This document shows positions 51,225 through 59,901 of a stretch of 64,000 nucleotides of DNA, piece after piece (position 1 is the stretch's first letter; every line of letters starts with the position of its first letter). Origin of the DNA: Dokdonella immobilis (GTDB taxonomy: Bacteria; Pseudomonadota; Gammaproteobacteria; Xanthomonadales; Rhodanobacteraceae); NCBI RefSeq assembly GCF_900115085.1, contig NZ_FOVF01000002.1:248001-312000 (forward strand), given 5' to 3'. The position numbers and the translations under genes were made by a program. The notes beneath the pieces are model-generated. The model saw only the letters and a program-made list of their open reading frames with translations, was not told where the DNA came from and made no database searches.

Positions 51225-52103
51225 TCAGCGGATCCGCCCGAGTATGCCGTCAAGCTCGTCGAGGCTGTGGTAGTGGATCACCATCTTGCCACGGCCGCCA
51301 CGCCCATGGCTCAGCGATACCCGCGTGCCGAGCTTGCCGGCCAGTTCGTTTTCGAGTGCCTCGATGTCGGCATCGCGCTTGGGCCTCGCCGCCTTGCCCT
51401 TCGGCAGTTCGGTGGCGCGACGGACGGCTTCCTCGAGTTCGCGAACCGACCATTCCTGATCGACGGCCTTCTGCGCAAGGGCAATCGCGCGCGCCTGCGG
51501 AAGCGTGAGCAGGGCGCGCGCGTGGCCCATCTCGAGACGGCCGTCGTCAAGATGGGCGCGGATCGGATCGGGCAGGTCGAGCAGGCGAAGCAGATTGGAA
51601 ACCGCCGCGCGCGAACGGCCCACCGCATCGGCGGCCTGCTGGTGGGTCAGCTTGAATTCGGCGATCAGGCGGGCCAATGCATGGGCTTCCTCCAGCGGCG
51701 AGAGGTCCTCGCGCTGGATGTTCTCGATCAGGGCAATGGCAATCGCGGTGCGGTCGTCGATATCGCGCACGAGAGCCGGTATTTCGGTCAGTCCGGCGAG
51801 TTGGCTCGCGCGCCAGCGCCGCTCGCCGGCGATCAGTTCGAAACGGCCGGCGTCCGTGCTGCGCACGATGATCGGCTCGATCACGCCCTGCGTCTTGATC
51901 GACTCGGCCAGTTCCTCGAGCAGGGCCTCGTCGAAGTGACGGCGCGGCTGGTAGCGGCCAGCACTGATCGATGCGACGGCCAGCGAGCGCAACTCACCTT
52001 CGCTCGCGCTCGCTGTAGTGGTGGATTCGGTTTCGGGATCGGCGCCGCCGAGCAGGGCGTCGAGCCCGCGTCCGAGGCCAAGCCCGCGTTTCTTTGCTGC
52101 CAT
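51225..52103 (-). CDS. parB: Chromosome-partitioning protein ParB
   Basis: The protein has 292 residues. Start MAAKKRGLGLGRGLDALLGG is the usual ParB opening that binds ParA. The CTP-binding/ParB-Srx domain has GERRWRASQLAGLTEIPALV and ENIQREDLSPLEEA. A helix-turn-helix (LTHQQAADAVGRSRAAVSNL) reads parS. A dimerisation domain closes it. It binds parS, spreads, and with ParA segregates the origin region. No parS site was recognised in this window. Thirteen bases after parA. Confidence 0.96.
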   Translation of the reverse strand: MAAKKRGLGLGRGLDALLGGADPETESTTTASASEGELRSLAVASISAGRYQPRRHFDEALLEELAESIKTQGVIEPIIVRSTDAGRFELIAGERRWRASQLAGLTEIPALVRDIDDRTAIAIALIENIQREDLSPLEEAHALARLIAEFKLTHQQAADAVGRSRAAVSNLLRLLDLPDPIRAHLDDGRLEMGHARALLTLPQARAIALAQKAVDQEWSVRELEEAVRRATELPKGKAARPKRDADIEALENELAGKLGTRVSLSHGRGGRGKMVIHYHSLDELDGILGRIR

Positions 52104-52116
52104 TGCTGTGGGTTTC

Positions 52117-52902
52117 CTAACTGGCGGCCTGGGCGGCCGGTGCGCGTTCGCGGCGCAGCATCTCGCCGGCCAGGCCGAGATACGCGATGGCGCCACGCGA
52201 CTCGCGGTCGTAGAGGTTGATCGGTTTGCCGTGGCTCGGTGCTTCGGCCAGGCGGATGTTGCGCGGGATGATCGAGCGCAGCAGCTTCTCGCCGAAGTGC
52301 TTGTGCAACTGGGCCGAGACGTCGTTGCTCAGGTTGTTGCGCACGTCGTACATGGTCCGCAGCAAGCCTTCGATCTCGAGGCCCGGATTGAGTCGCTTGC
52401 GCACGGCCTTGATCGTATCGACCAGGCTCGACAGACCCTCCAGGGCGAAGTACTCGCACTGCATCGGAATCAGCACGCCGTGCGCCGCGGTCAGGGCATT
52501 CAGGGTGAGCAGGTGCAGCGATGGCGGGCAATCGATCAGGATCGTGTGGTAGCGATCGCCAAGCTTGTCGAGTTGTTCCTTCAGGCGATGCTCGCGGGCC
52601 AGCGCGTCCATCAGCTTGATTTCGGCGGCAGTCAGGTCGCCGCTGCCAGGCAACAGGTCGAAGCCACCCTCGGTCTTGACGATCGCGCTGTCGATGGATG
52701 CCTCCTCGAGCAGCACGTCGCAGCCATTCGGCTTGGCCTCGCGCTTGTCGATGCCCGCGGCCATGGTCGCATTGCCCTGCGGATCGAGATCCACGAGCAG
52801 GATGCGCCGACGCGTTTCCGCGAGCGCCGCAGCGAGATTGACCGCCGTGGTGGTCTTGCCGACCCCACCCTTCTGGTTTGCGATGGCGATGATGCGTGTC
52901 AT
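52117..52902 (-). CDS. parA: Chromosome-partitioning ATPase ParA
   Basis: The protein has 261 residues. The deviant Walker A motif IANQKGGVGKTTTAVNLAAA is at the N-terminus, and the Walker B-like LIDCPPSLHLLTLNA and Asp signature LVDLDPQGNATMAAG are intact. ParA binds DNA non-specifically and moves ParB-parS complexes. Its start overlaps the rsmG stop by ATGA. Confidence 0.96.
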   Translation of the reverse strand: MTRIIAIANQKGGVGKTTTAVNLAAALAETRRRILLVDLDPQGNATMAAGIDKREAKPNGCDVLLEEASIDSAIVKTEGGFDLLPGSGDLTAAEIKLMDALAREHRLKEQLDKLGDRYHTILIDCPPSLHLLTLNALTAAHGVLIPMQCEYFALEGLSSLVDTIKAVRKRLNPGLEIEGLLRTMYDVRNNLSNDVSAQLHKHFGEKLLRSIIPRNIRLAEAPSHGKPINLYDRESRGAIAYLGLAGEMLRRERAPAAQAAS

Positions 52903-53558
52903 GAAGGTTTCCGGGCAGCCGGTCCATCCCCGCTGCGCTTGATGATGACCAGATGTCGCTCGGCGTCGAGGCCCGGCACGGCAAGCCGATGCACGGCCTC
53001 GACGACAAAGCCCGAGGGCAGATTGTCGAGCTCATCCTGAGGGAATCGCCCCTTCAGCGCCAGCCATCGGCCGTCGTCCGCGAGCAAATGGCCACCCCAG
53101 CCCAGCATGTCGGCCAGTGTCGCGAATGCGCGTGCCGTCACGCAATCATACCGGCCGCTGGCGCTTTCGGCGCGAGCCTCGACGATCCGCGCATGCGCCA
53201 GATGCAATTGGCGCACTGCTTCGCGCAGAAAGCGCGCCTTCTTGCCGTTCGAATCGACCAGGCAAACCTCGAGCTCTGGCCTTGCCAGGGCCAGAGGAAT
53301 GCCCGGCAGGCCTGCGCCAGTGCCCAGATCGGCCAGGGACCGACCTTCCACGTAAGGCAGGATTGCCAGTGAATCGAGCAGATGGCGGGTCACCATCTCG
53401 CCCGCATCGCGCACGGCAGTCAGGTTGTAGGCGGTGTTCCAGCGTAGCAGCAGGTCGACGTAGTCGAGCAACTGCTCGACGACGGCATCGCCCAGTGTCA
53501 GATTCAGCGCCGTCAGCCCGGAGCGCAGCCGCTGCCGCAGCGGTTCGCGTTCGGACAT
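52899..53558 (-). CDS. rsmG: 16S rRNA (guanine-527-N7)-methyltransferase RsmG
   Basis: The protein has 219 residues. The SAM-binding motif LADLGTGAGLPGIPLALARPE and the acidic end of strand 2 (CLVDSNGKKARFL) are typical, as is RWNTAYNLTAVRD near the N-terminus. It methylates G527 in the 530 loop; loss confers low-level streptomycin resistance in other bacteria. The start at 53558 (MSEREPLRQRL) is preferred to a longer frame with no family match. Operon rsmG-parA-parB. Confidence 0.95.
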   Translation of the reverse strand: MSEREPLRQRLRSGLTALNLTLGDAVVEQLLDYVDLLLRWNTAYNLTAVRDAGEMVTRHLLDSLAILPYVEGRSLADLGTGAGLPGIPLALARPELEVCLVDSNGKKARFLREAVRQLHLAHARIVEARAESASGRYDCVTARAFATLADMLGWGGHLLADDGRWLALKGRFPQDELDNLPSGFVVEAVHRLAVPGLDAERHLVIIKRSGDGPAARKPS

Positions 53559-53758
53559 GAGTCGCTCGGAATCGAAGGGGGCGTCAGTATCGGGGTGCAA
53601 GCGCCTGAAATCCAGCGTCGCAGCGCCCCGTTTCCCCGGGAGAAGCGCCTGGGTTCGATCGGTGCGGGCGCACGTGGCCGCCCAGGACGGTCCCGACATG
53701 GGCGATAGTGACGCAAGCGGACCGCGCGATCGTCGCGCGAAAAGAGGGCGGGGCGATA

Positions 53759-54217
53759 TCAGGCGGCGTTGCGCAGATCGATGCGCGTTACCAACAGGCC
53801 GCGTTCGCGGACTTCGCCGTTGAGACCCTGCTTGAGCCAGGCCCTGCGTTCGAGCGGATCGGTGGGAAGCGCACTGCTGCCCAGGAGCTCACTGGCCCGT
53901 TCGTGGAGCAGCGTATCTACCGATTCGATGACGTTGTCGGCGCGCTGCGGATCCAGCACCTGGAAATAGACCGACGCCGAGCAATCTTCGCCGGTGCTCA
54001 GGGCGGCCCGGACCTCGATGGTGCTGCCGCTCAGACTCATCTTGTGGGAGACACGCTCGACCAGGGGCATCACGAAATGCATGCCGGCACCGACGAAGCG
54101 GATTTGTCCTCCGAACCGGCGCAGCGAATAGACCTGGCCTTCCGGGATTCGGCGCACAGAGGCCAGCGCCAGCAGCACCAGCGAGACAAGCATGAGGGAC
54201 AGCAGCGGGGTCAACAT
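53759..54217 (-). CDS. Short SPFH/band-7-like membrane protein
   Basis: The protein has 152 residues; SPFH proteins normally exceed 250. One N-terminal membrane helix (LLSLMLVSLVLLALASV) leads to RRIPEGQVYSLRRFGGQIRF and VGAGMHFVMPLVERVSHKMS, the start of a band-7 domain. The later SPFH strand-helix units are shortened and there is no C-terminal coiled coil, so it may be a minimal or degenerate member. AGGTG lies eight bases before the start. It stands alone, 200 bp upstream of rsmG. Confidence 0.72.
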   Translation of the reverse strand: MLTPLLSLMLVSLVLLALASVRRIPEGQVYSLRRFGGQIRFVGAGMHFVMPLVERVSHKMSLSGSTIEVRAALSTGEDCSASVYFQVLDPQRADNVIESVDTLLHERASELLGSSALPTDPLERRAWLKQGLNGEVRERGLLVTRIDLRNAA

Positions 54218-54328
54218 TTTCTTGCACCTACAAGAGGTTATCCAGTGAACCTCAGGTTGAGCCTAACAAAATTTTCTTCAGGCTGGAATAACAGAGTCTT
54301 AACACTATCGCGCGAATCGGGACAATCA
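54218..54328. other. AT-richer leader between the SPFH gene and the 77-residue ORF
   Basis: The base composition is visibly less GC-rich than neighbours (for example ACAAAATTTTCTTC). It probably holds the SPFH promoter on the minus strand. A TCAGGTTGAGCC segment recalls TCAGGTGAACCTGA at 28.1 kb, but no factor is assigned. Confidence 0.4.
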
Positions 54329-54562
54329 ATGCTGAACGGAATCACAGTTTCGCGTTGTCTTGCCCGGAAAAGACCCGTAGGCCGCAGCACGGAACCAAGC
54401 AAATGCAATGCCAGATTGGCCGGCGCTTACCGGCCGAATTCGTGCTCGAGAGTCAATTTGAAGCCCGTTTGCCGGGCTGCCAACGTTGTCAATCTGGCAC
54501 CTATGGGCGGCCTGATCGCGTTGTCTGGATTCACCGCATTGCGTCGTCGCCGCCTGAACTGA
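54329..54562 (+). CDS. Possible 77-residue ORF with a CTERM-like tail
   Basis: The ORF ends APMGGLIALSGFTALRRRRL, a short hydrophobic run followed by four Arg, like the end of exosortase-type sorting tails. A strong terminator lies 18 bp after its stop. However, there is no signal peptide, and the rest is Arg/Cys-rich without a fold. It is either a small gene or a decayed remnant of a longer sorted protein. No clear ribosome-binding site was seen. Confidence 0.22.
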   Translation: MLNGITVSRCLARKRPVGRSTEPSKCNARLAGAYRPNSCSRVNLKPVCRAANVVNLAPMGGLIALSGFTALRRRRLN

Positions 54563-54579
54563 GCCGAACGGCAGTGACG

Positions 54580-54607
54580 AAAAACCCCGCTTCGGCGGGG
54601 TTTTTTT
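54580..54607. terminator. Strong bidirectional intrinsic terminator
   Basis: AAAAACCCCGC-TTCG-GCGGGGTTTTT has an 11-bp stem and a UUCG-class tetraloop, with A/T runs on both sides. It can end the S9 peptidase gene on the minus strand (stop at 54727) and any plus-strand transcript from 54.2-54.56 kb. Confidence 0.9.
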
Positions 54608-54726
54608 GTTCGAACGTTTTCGCATCGGGACGAGCCGATGCGGAAACAACCCGGTCTTCGGACCGGGCGCCGTTTCGGATCCCGGGCTCCGCGCGCACCG
54701 GGCTGGCTGCACAGAATGTCGACGCG

Positions 54727-57132
54727 TCAGGGCTTCAGATGCGTCTCGAACAGCTTGAGGATGCGCCGGTATTCGTCGTACCAGGAATCGGGATGGACGA
54801 AGCCGTGGCGCTCGAGCGGGTAGCCGGCGAGTTCGAAGTCGTCCTTGTGCAGCTCGACCAGCCGCTGGAACAGCCGTACGGAATCCTGATACAGCACGTT
54901 GTCGTCGATCATGCCGTGCGCGATCAGCAGGCCGCCCTTCAAGCCGTCCGCGAACTCGATCGGCGAGGAGCGGCGGTAGGCGATCGGATCGACTTGCGGC
55001 GTGTTGAGGATGTTCGAGGTGTATTCGTGGTTGTAGGAGGTCCAGTCGGTGACCGGCCGCAGGGCGGCGCCGGCGGCGAAGACCTCCGGTGCGCGGAACA
55101 TGGCCATCAGGCTCATGAAGCCGCCGTAGGAGCCGCCATAGAGGCCGACACGCTGGCTGTCGACCGACTGATTGGCGACCAGCCAGTTGACGCCGTCGAC
55201 GAGATCCTCCAGTTCGGGATGGCCCATCTGGCGGTAGATCGCGGTGCGCCAGTCGCGGCCGTAGCCTTCCGAAGCGCGATAGTCCATGTCGAGGACCAGA
55301 TAGCCCTTCTCGGTCAGCAGGTTGTGGAACATCTGCTCGCGGAAGTAGTACGGATAGCTGAGATGGACGTTCTGCGTATAGCCGGCGCCGTGCACGAACA
55401 GTACGGCCGGATACTTCTTCGCCGGGTCAAAATCGGCCGGCTTGTAGAACTTGGCGTAGATCGGGCGCGCGGCATGCGACGAGGGCACCTGGACGATGTC
55501 CAGCTTCGGCCAGGCGAGCGCCTTGTATTCCGGTGTCCGCGTATCGGTCAGCGACCGCGCCGCGCCGCCGGCGGCATCCTGCACGGCCAGTTGCGCTGGC
55601 AGGTACGGGCCCGACTGCAGCAGGGCGAGGCGGCTGCCGTCCGCGGACAGCACGAAGGCATCGAGGCCGCCGCCGGAGCGGCTCACCTGCTGCAGTGCGC
55701 CGCCCGTCGAGGCGACCCGGAACACGTCGTAGGAATACGGCGCCTCGACATTGGCACGCACATAGAACCAGCGGCCATCGGCGGAAAGCGTCGGTTCGGC
55801 GATCTCGAACTGTCCGGAAGTCAGTGCCTTGGCGCGACTGCCAGGCTGCTTCAGGTAGAGCTGCGAATAACCGCTCTCCTCGGACAGGTACCACATGGCC
55901 CGTCCATCCGGAGTCCAGCCAAAATCGTTGAAGTTCCAGTTGATCCAGGCCGGATCGGTGAGGCGGTGCTGGCTGACCAGCTTGCCCTTGGCGAAGTCGA
56001 CCGTGGCAATCCAGCGATCCTTGTTGTCGATGGCGCGCAACTGGATGGCCACCCGGCCACCGTCCCGGCTCCAGACGATGTCCGCAACCGTCATCGCGCG
56101 TACCTCGGCTTCGCTGGGCTTCCTGTCCTTGCGGCCCGCGTCCTTTTCCTTGTCCTTGCCGCGCTTTTCGTCGGCGGACCGATTTTCATCGCGAATCTTC
56201 TTCAACGGGTCGTCGTGGCTGCCGGGCAGGTCGGCCAGGGACAGTTCGCGTGCCTCGTGCGCATCCAGATCGAGCAGCCACAATTTGCTCGGCGCCGGTA
56301 CGTTGCGACCGACGCGCACGCGCTCGTCTTCCTGTTCCTCGTAACCCGATTCGGTCACGTAGCGCTGGAGTTTGCCGATCTTGCCCTCGTCATAGGACTT
56401 GTCCTTGGTCACGACGAGAAGATGGCGCCCGTCGGGTGACAGCGAGCTGCCATCGATGGCCACATCGTCGCCGAGATAGAACGGCAGCGGCGTGCGCGTC
56501 GGGTCGCCCTTGCGGAAGGATTCCTCATTGGCCTTCGTCGCCTCGCGGTCGTCCCTGATGGAACGCAAGGTCGAGAACAGGCGCAGCTGCAACTCGCCGA
56601 GGTCGTCGGGTTTCTTGTCTTCCGGATCCTTTTCGGCGCGAAGGATCGCCGCTGGCCCGGTCACGCCACTGGCGATGTCGTGACTGAACCAGTCGTTGCC
56701 TGTACGGAACTGCACGGCCCGGCCGTCGGCCGAGAACTGCGGCGAGGTTTCCTTTTCAGTGGTTCGGGTGACCTGGGTCAAACGTCCGCTGCCGGTCTCG
56801 CGCAGGAAGACATCACCATTGCGCACGAATGCGGCACGCCTGCGTGCACCATCGAAGACGGAGCGCGGACCGTCCGCACTGGCCATCGCAGCGGGCTCGA
56901 CGACGACATCGGTCGAACTGGCCGGATCCACCCGATGCAGGTCGCGCACGCTCGAACCCTTGCGCTTGAGGCTGTAGTAGATCGATTTGCCGTCGACGCT
57001 CCAGTAAGGCGCTTCGACCGGGGCGCCGATCCAGTCCGGATCGGCCATGGCCTGATCCAGCGTTATGGCCCGGGCCGGGGCGGCGAGCACGCACAGCAGT
57101 GCGAACAGGAAAGCAGCGGTGGAACGGGGCAT
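54727..57132 (-). CDS. Exported S9 prolyl oligopeptidase / dipeptidyl-peptidase IV-like
   Basis: The protein has 801 residues. Start ATG at 57132 has GGAG nine bases upstream. The signal peptide ends APARA. An N-terminal beta-propeller (about 40-530) contains a lysine-rich insertion (DEKRGKDKEKDAGRKDRK, near 310-340). The alpha/beta hydrolase domain has nucleophile Ser668 in GGSYGG, Asp near 744 in IDDN and His776 in ERHGF. It should cleave dipeptides or short peptides in the periplasm. The charged insertion is unusual and may be a flexible loop. Confidence 0.9.
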   Translation of the reverse strand: MPRSTAAFLFALLCVLAAPARAITLDQAMADPDWIGAPVEAPYWSVDGKSIYYSLKRKGSSVRDLHRVDPASSTDVVVEPAAMASADGPRSVFDGARRRAAFVRNGDVFLRETGSGRLTQVTRTTEKETSPQFSADGRAVQFRTGNDWFSHDIASGVTGPAAILRAEKDPEDKKPDDLGELQLRLFSTLRSIRDDREATKANEESFRKGDPTRTPLPFYLGDDVAIDGSSLSPDGRHLLVVTKDKSYDEGKIGKLQRYVTESGYEEQEDERVRVGRNVPAPSKLWLLDLDAHEARELSLADLPGSHDDPLKKIRDENRSADEKRGKDKEKDAGRKDRKPSEAEVRAMTVADIVWSRDGGRVAIQLRAIDNKDRWIATVDFAKGKLVSQHRLTDPAWINWNFNDFGWTPDGRAMWYLSEESGYSQLYLKQPGSRAKALTSGQFEIAEPTLSADGRWFYVRANVEAPYSYDVFRVASTGGALQQVSRSGGGLDAFVLSADGSRLALLQSGPYLPAQLAVQDAAGGAARSLTDTRTPEYKALAWPKLDIVQVPSSHAARPIYAKFYKPADFDPAKKYPAVLFVHGAGYTQNVHLSYPYYFREQMFHNLLTEKGYLVLDMDYRASEGYGRDWRTAIYRQMGHPELEDLVDGVNWLVANQSVDSQRVGLYGGSYGGFMSLMAMFRAPEVFAAGAALRPVTDWTSYNHEYTSNILNTPQVDPIAYRRSSPIEFADGLKGGLLIAHGMIDDNVLYQDSVRLFQRLVELHKDDFELAGYPLERHGFVHPDSWYDEYRRILKLFETHLKP

Positions 57133-57311
57133 CGGCAGGATCTCCATCGGGACGCAAGCCCCACAGCATAACCGCTGGCGCGCGCCGGGCCATGCGCCGA
57201 AAGTCAGCGCAGCCGGGACCGGCATCGAAGGCGATGATGGACATCGCCCGGTGCTTGGCATCGGCATCCGTTTCGGGCAGCCTGCCGGGTCGACCCCTCC
57301 AGGAAGTTCCC

Positions 57312-57986
57312 ATGTTGCTCGACTGCGTACAGACCGAAACCGGACCGAACCCGACCTTCGCGGTGATCTGGCTGCATGGCCTCGGCGCGGACGGCAACGA
57401 CTTCGGGCCGATCGTGCCGGAACTGGTGGCCGCCGGTTGGCCGTCGATCCGCTTCGTGTTTCCGCACGCGCCACGGCGACCGATCACGATCAATGGCGGC
57501 ATGAGCATGCGCGCCTGGTACGACATCACCGGCATGGAAATCGCCCAGCGCCAGGACGAAGCCGGAATCCGCGCCTCGATGGCCCAATTGGAGGCGCTGA
57601 TCGCACGCGAGGTCGAGCGTGGCATTCCCTCCACGCGCATCTTCCTGGCCGGCTTCTCGCAGGGGGCGGCGATGGTCCTCTCCGGCGGTCTGCGCCATGC
57701 CAACCCGCTGGCCGGCATCATCGCCCTGTCCGGTTACCTGCCGCTGGAAAAGCAGCTTGAAGCGGAACGTTCGGCGGCCAATGCCCATGTGCCACTCTTC
57801 CTCGCCCATGGCAGCCTCGATCCGGTTGTGCCGCAAACCCTCGGCATGCTCAGCCGCGACTTCCTGCGCGCCCATGGCTACAGCGTCGACTGGCACAGTT
57901 ATGCGATGGCCCATCAGGTCTGCAGCGAGGAAATCCGCGACCTGCGCACCTGGCTCGGTGAACGAATGGCACCAGCGGTCGCTTGA
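57312..57986 (+). CDS. Carboxylesterase / acyl-protein-thioesterase-like hydrolase
   Basis: The protein has 224 residues, the size of EstB-type carboxylesterases. Oxyanion segment VIWLHGLGADGNDF, nucleophile Ser116 in GFSQGAA, Asp170 in HGSLDPVVP and His201 in AMAHQVC complete the triad. It hydrolyses short-chain esters or thioesters in the cytoplasm. It diverges from the S9 peptidase. algZ follows in the same direction, with a gap that depends on the algZ start. Confidence 0.9.
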   Translation: MLLDCVQTETGPNPTFAVIWLHGLGADGNDFGPIVPELVAAGWPSIRFVFPHAPRRPITINGGMSMRAWYDITGMEIAQRQDEAGIRASMAQLEALIAREVERGIPSTRIFLAGFSQGAAMVLSGGLRHANPLAGIIALSGYLPLEKQLEAERSAANAHVPLFLAHGSLDPVVPQTLGMLSRDFLRAHGYSVDWHSYAMAHQVCSEEIRDLRTWLGERMAPAVA

Positions 57987-58132
57987 GCCGCATCGCCGGC
58001 TGGATTGTCAGGCTGGCATGGGGGAAGCTTTGCGGGTGGGAGCCGGGAGCTGGCCTGACCGGATCGGGCTCCAGCACGGACAGCGCCGACGACCACGTGG
58101 GTCGGCGTATCGCATTCGCCTGGGGAGCCGGC

Positions 58133-59170
58133 ATGGCCGAAGCCGAAAAGCATCGATGGTTGCCGCAGTTCTGCAGCCTGCCGACCTTGTACGCATTGAT
58201 GGTGGTCGCCGAAATCGTCGCCCTGGTCATCGCCATGGCTCCGGACCGGGTCGCGCGCTCCTGGCTCATCGAACTCGCCATCGCCAGCGTCTTCGTGCAA
58301 TGGCTGGCCTTGCTCAACGCCGTGGTCCTGTGCTCGTCGCGGGAGTCGCTCGAACGACTGCCCGCACGCTGGGGATTCTTCGCGGCATGGCTGCTGGCCG
58401 TGGTCACCACCGCGCTCGGCAGCGCCGTGGTCTATTCGATGGATCATGCCCTGGGTTTCGGCCTGACTGCGCCGTCCGGGGCAGGTTGGCGATTTTCCCT
58501 TGGCAACGCCGCCATCTGCGCCCTGATCGCCGCCGCGTTGCTGCGCTACCTGTACATTCGCGAGCTGTGGCAGGAGCGCGTGCACGCCGCCGCCAAGGCC
58601 CAGGTGGATGCGTTGCAGGCGCGCATCCGGCCGCACTTCCTGTTCAACAGCATGAACACGATCGCCAGCCTGATCCGCAAGCGGCCGCTCGACGCCGAAC
58701 GGGCCGTCGAAGACCTGTCCGACCTGTTTCGTGCCGCCCTCGGTACGCGTGAAACCCTGGCCACCCTGGGCGAGGAGCTCGATCTGATCGGCCACTACCT
58801 GCGCATCGAAAGCCTGCGCCTCGGCGAGCGCCTGAACATCGAACTGGATATCGCGGGCCTGCCGCGTGACCTGCCGATGCCGCCCCTGCTGCTGCAGCCA
58901 CTGGTCGAAAACGCGGTCTATCATGGCATCCAGCGCATGCCGCAGGGCGGCACCCTGAGCATTCGCGGACGCCGCCGGAACGGTGAGGTCGAGATCGTCG
59001 TGCGCAATCCGGTACCCGATGATGCGGCACAACCGCGCAATGCGCATGCGCTCGGCAACGTGCGCGCGCGCATCGCGTACCATTTCGGCGACAAGGGTGC
59101 CCTGGTCGTGCAACCGGCGCGCGGGGAATTCACGGTGACTGTGCGCATGCCAGACGAAACCAAGCCATGA
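58133..59170 (+). CDS. algZ: AlgZ/FimS-like LytS-family sensor histidine kinase
   Basis: The protein has 345 residues. The ATG at 58133 has GGGGAG upstream and gives MAEAEKHRWLPQF as in AlgZ proteins. A TTG at 57983 overlapping the previous stop is the alternative, but adds unlike sequence. Four membrane helices (about 16-36, 46-66, 83-103, 122-142) are followed by the His_kinase domain: ARIRPHFLFNSMNTIASLIR (His168) and the N-box LLLQPLVENAVYHGI. It should phosphorylate the AlgR-like regulator encoded next. In relatives this pair controls type IV pili and surface polysaccharide. Confidence 0.85.
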   Translation: MAEAEKHRWLPQFCSLPTLYALMVVAEIVALVIAMAPDRVARSWLIELAIASVFVQWLALLNAVVLCSSRESLERLPARWGFFAAWLLAVVTTALGSAVVYSMDHALGFGLTAPSGAGWRFSLGNAAICALIAAALLRYLYIRELWQERVHAAAKAQVDALQARIRPHFLFNSMNTIASLIRKRPLDAERAVEDLSDLFRAALGTRETLATLGEELDLIGHYLRIESLRLGERLNIELDIAGLPRDLPMPPLLLQPLVENAVYHGIQRMPQGGTLSIRGRRRNGEVEIVVRNPVPDDAAQPRNAHALGNVRARIAYHFGDKGALVVQPARGEFTVTVRMPDETKP

Positions 59171-59901
59171 AAGCGTTGATCGTCGACGATGAGCCACTTG
59201 CGCGGGAGCGCCTGGTCGACCTGCTCGGCGCCCTCGATTCGGTCGAGGTGGTCGGCGAAGCGAGCGACGGTCGCGAGGCGATCGAAGCGGTCGAACGCCT
59301 GAAGCCGGACCTGGTCCTGCTCGATATCCGCATGCCGCGCATGGATGGACTCGAAGCGGCGCGCCATCTGGGTGGATTCGAGAACGCGCCGGCCATTGTC
59401 TTCTGCACGGCCTACGACGAACATGCGCTGGCCGCGTTCGATGCCAACGCAGTCGACTACCTGCTCAAGCCGATCCGCGCCGAGCGCCTGCGCACGGCCA
59501 TCGAGCGCGCCGGCCGCTTCAACCGCGAAGCGCTCAGGATGATCGAGCACAACGAAGCCACGACGCGTGAGCGCAGCCACCTTTGCGCCAGGGTCCGTGG
59601 CAACCTGGTGCTGGTTCCGATCGCCGAAATCGATTACCTGCTGGCCGAGGACAAATATGTGATCGTGCATCATGCCGGAAGCGAAGTGCTGATCGAGGAA
59701 CCCTTGAAGTCGCTCGAGTCCGAATTCGGAACGCGCTTCGTGCGCATCCATCGCAACTGTCTGGTCGCACTCGACAAATTGTCCGGACTCGACCGCACGG
59801 CCGACGGCCGCGTGCTGGCCCGGCTCGAAAACGTCGACGCCGAGCTCGAAGTCAGCCGGCGCAACCTGCCGGCACTGCGCAAGCTGGTGCGATCGCTGTG
59901 A
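59167..59901 (+). CDS. algR: AlgR-like LytTR response regulator
   Basis: The protein has 244 residues. Receiver domain [20 protein letters not shown] has phospho-acceptor Asp in [13 protein letters not shown] (near 54) and Lys in YLLKPI. The LytTR DNA-binding domain (about 140-240) has [28 protein letters not shown] and [10 protein letters not shown]. Start overlaps algZ by ATGA; stop overlaps hemC by GTGA. The algZ-algR-hemC order matches Pseudomonas and Xanthomonadales. Confidence 0.92.
   Translation: MKALIVDDEPLARERLVDLLGALDSVEVVGEASDGREAIEAVERLKPDLVLLDIRMPRMDGLEAARHLGGFENAPAIVFCTAYDEHALAAFDANAVDYLLKPIRAERLRTAIERAGRFNREALRMIEHNEATTRERSHLCARVRGNLVLVPIAEIDYLLAEDKYVIVHHAGSEVLIEEPLKSLESEFGTRFVRIHRNCLVALDKLSGLDRTADGRVLARLENVDAELEVSRRNLPALRKLVRSL

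Noticed and set aside
51225-53558. oriC or parS near parAB
   Set aside because: No dnaA, DnaA-box cluster or TGTTTCACGTGAAACA-like site was seen here; CACGTG occurrences elsewhere lack the flanking palindrome.
57983-58132. TTG start for algZ overlapping the carboxylesterase stop
   Set aside because: The extra 50 residues are unlike AlgZ proteins, while the ATG at 58133 has a good ribosome-binding site; the TTG remains a minor possibility.
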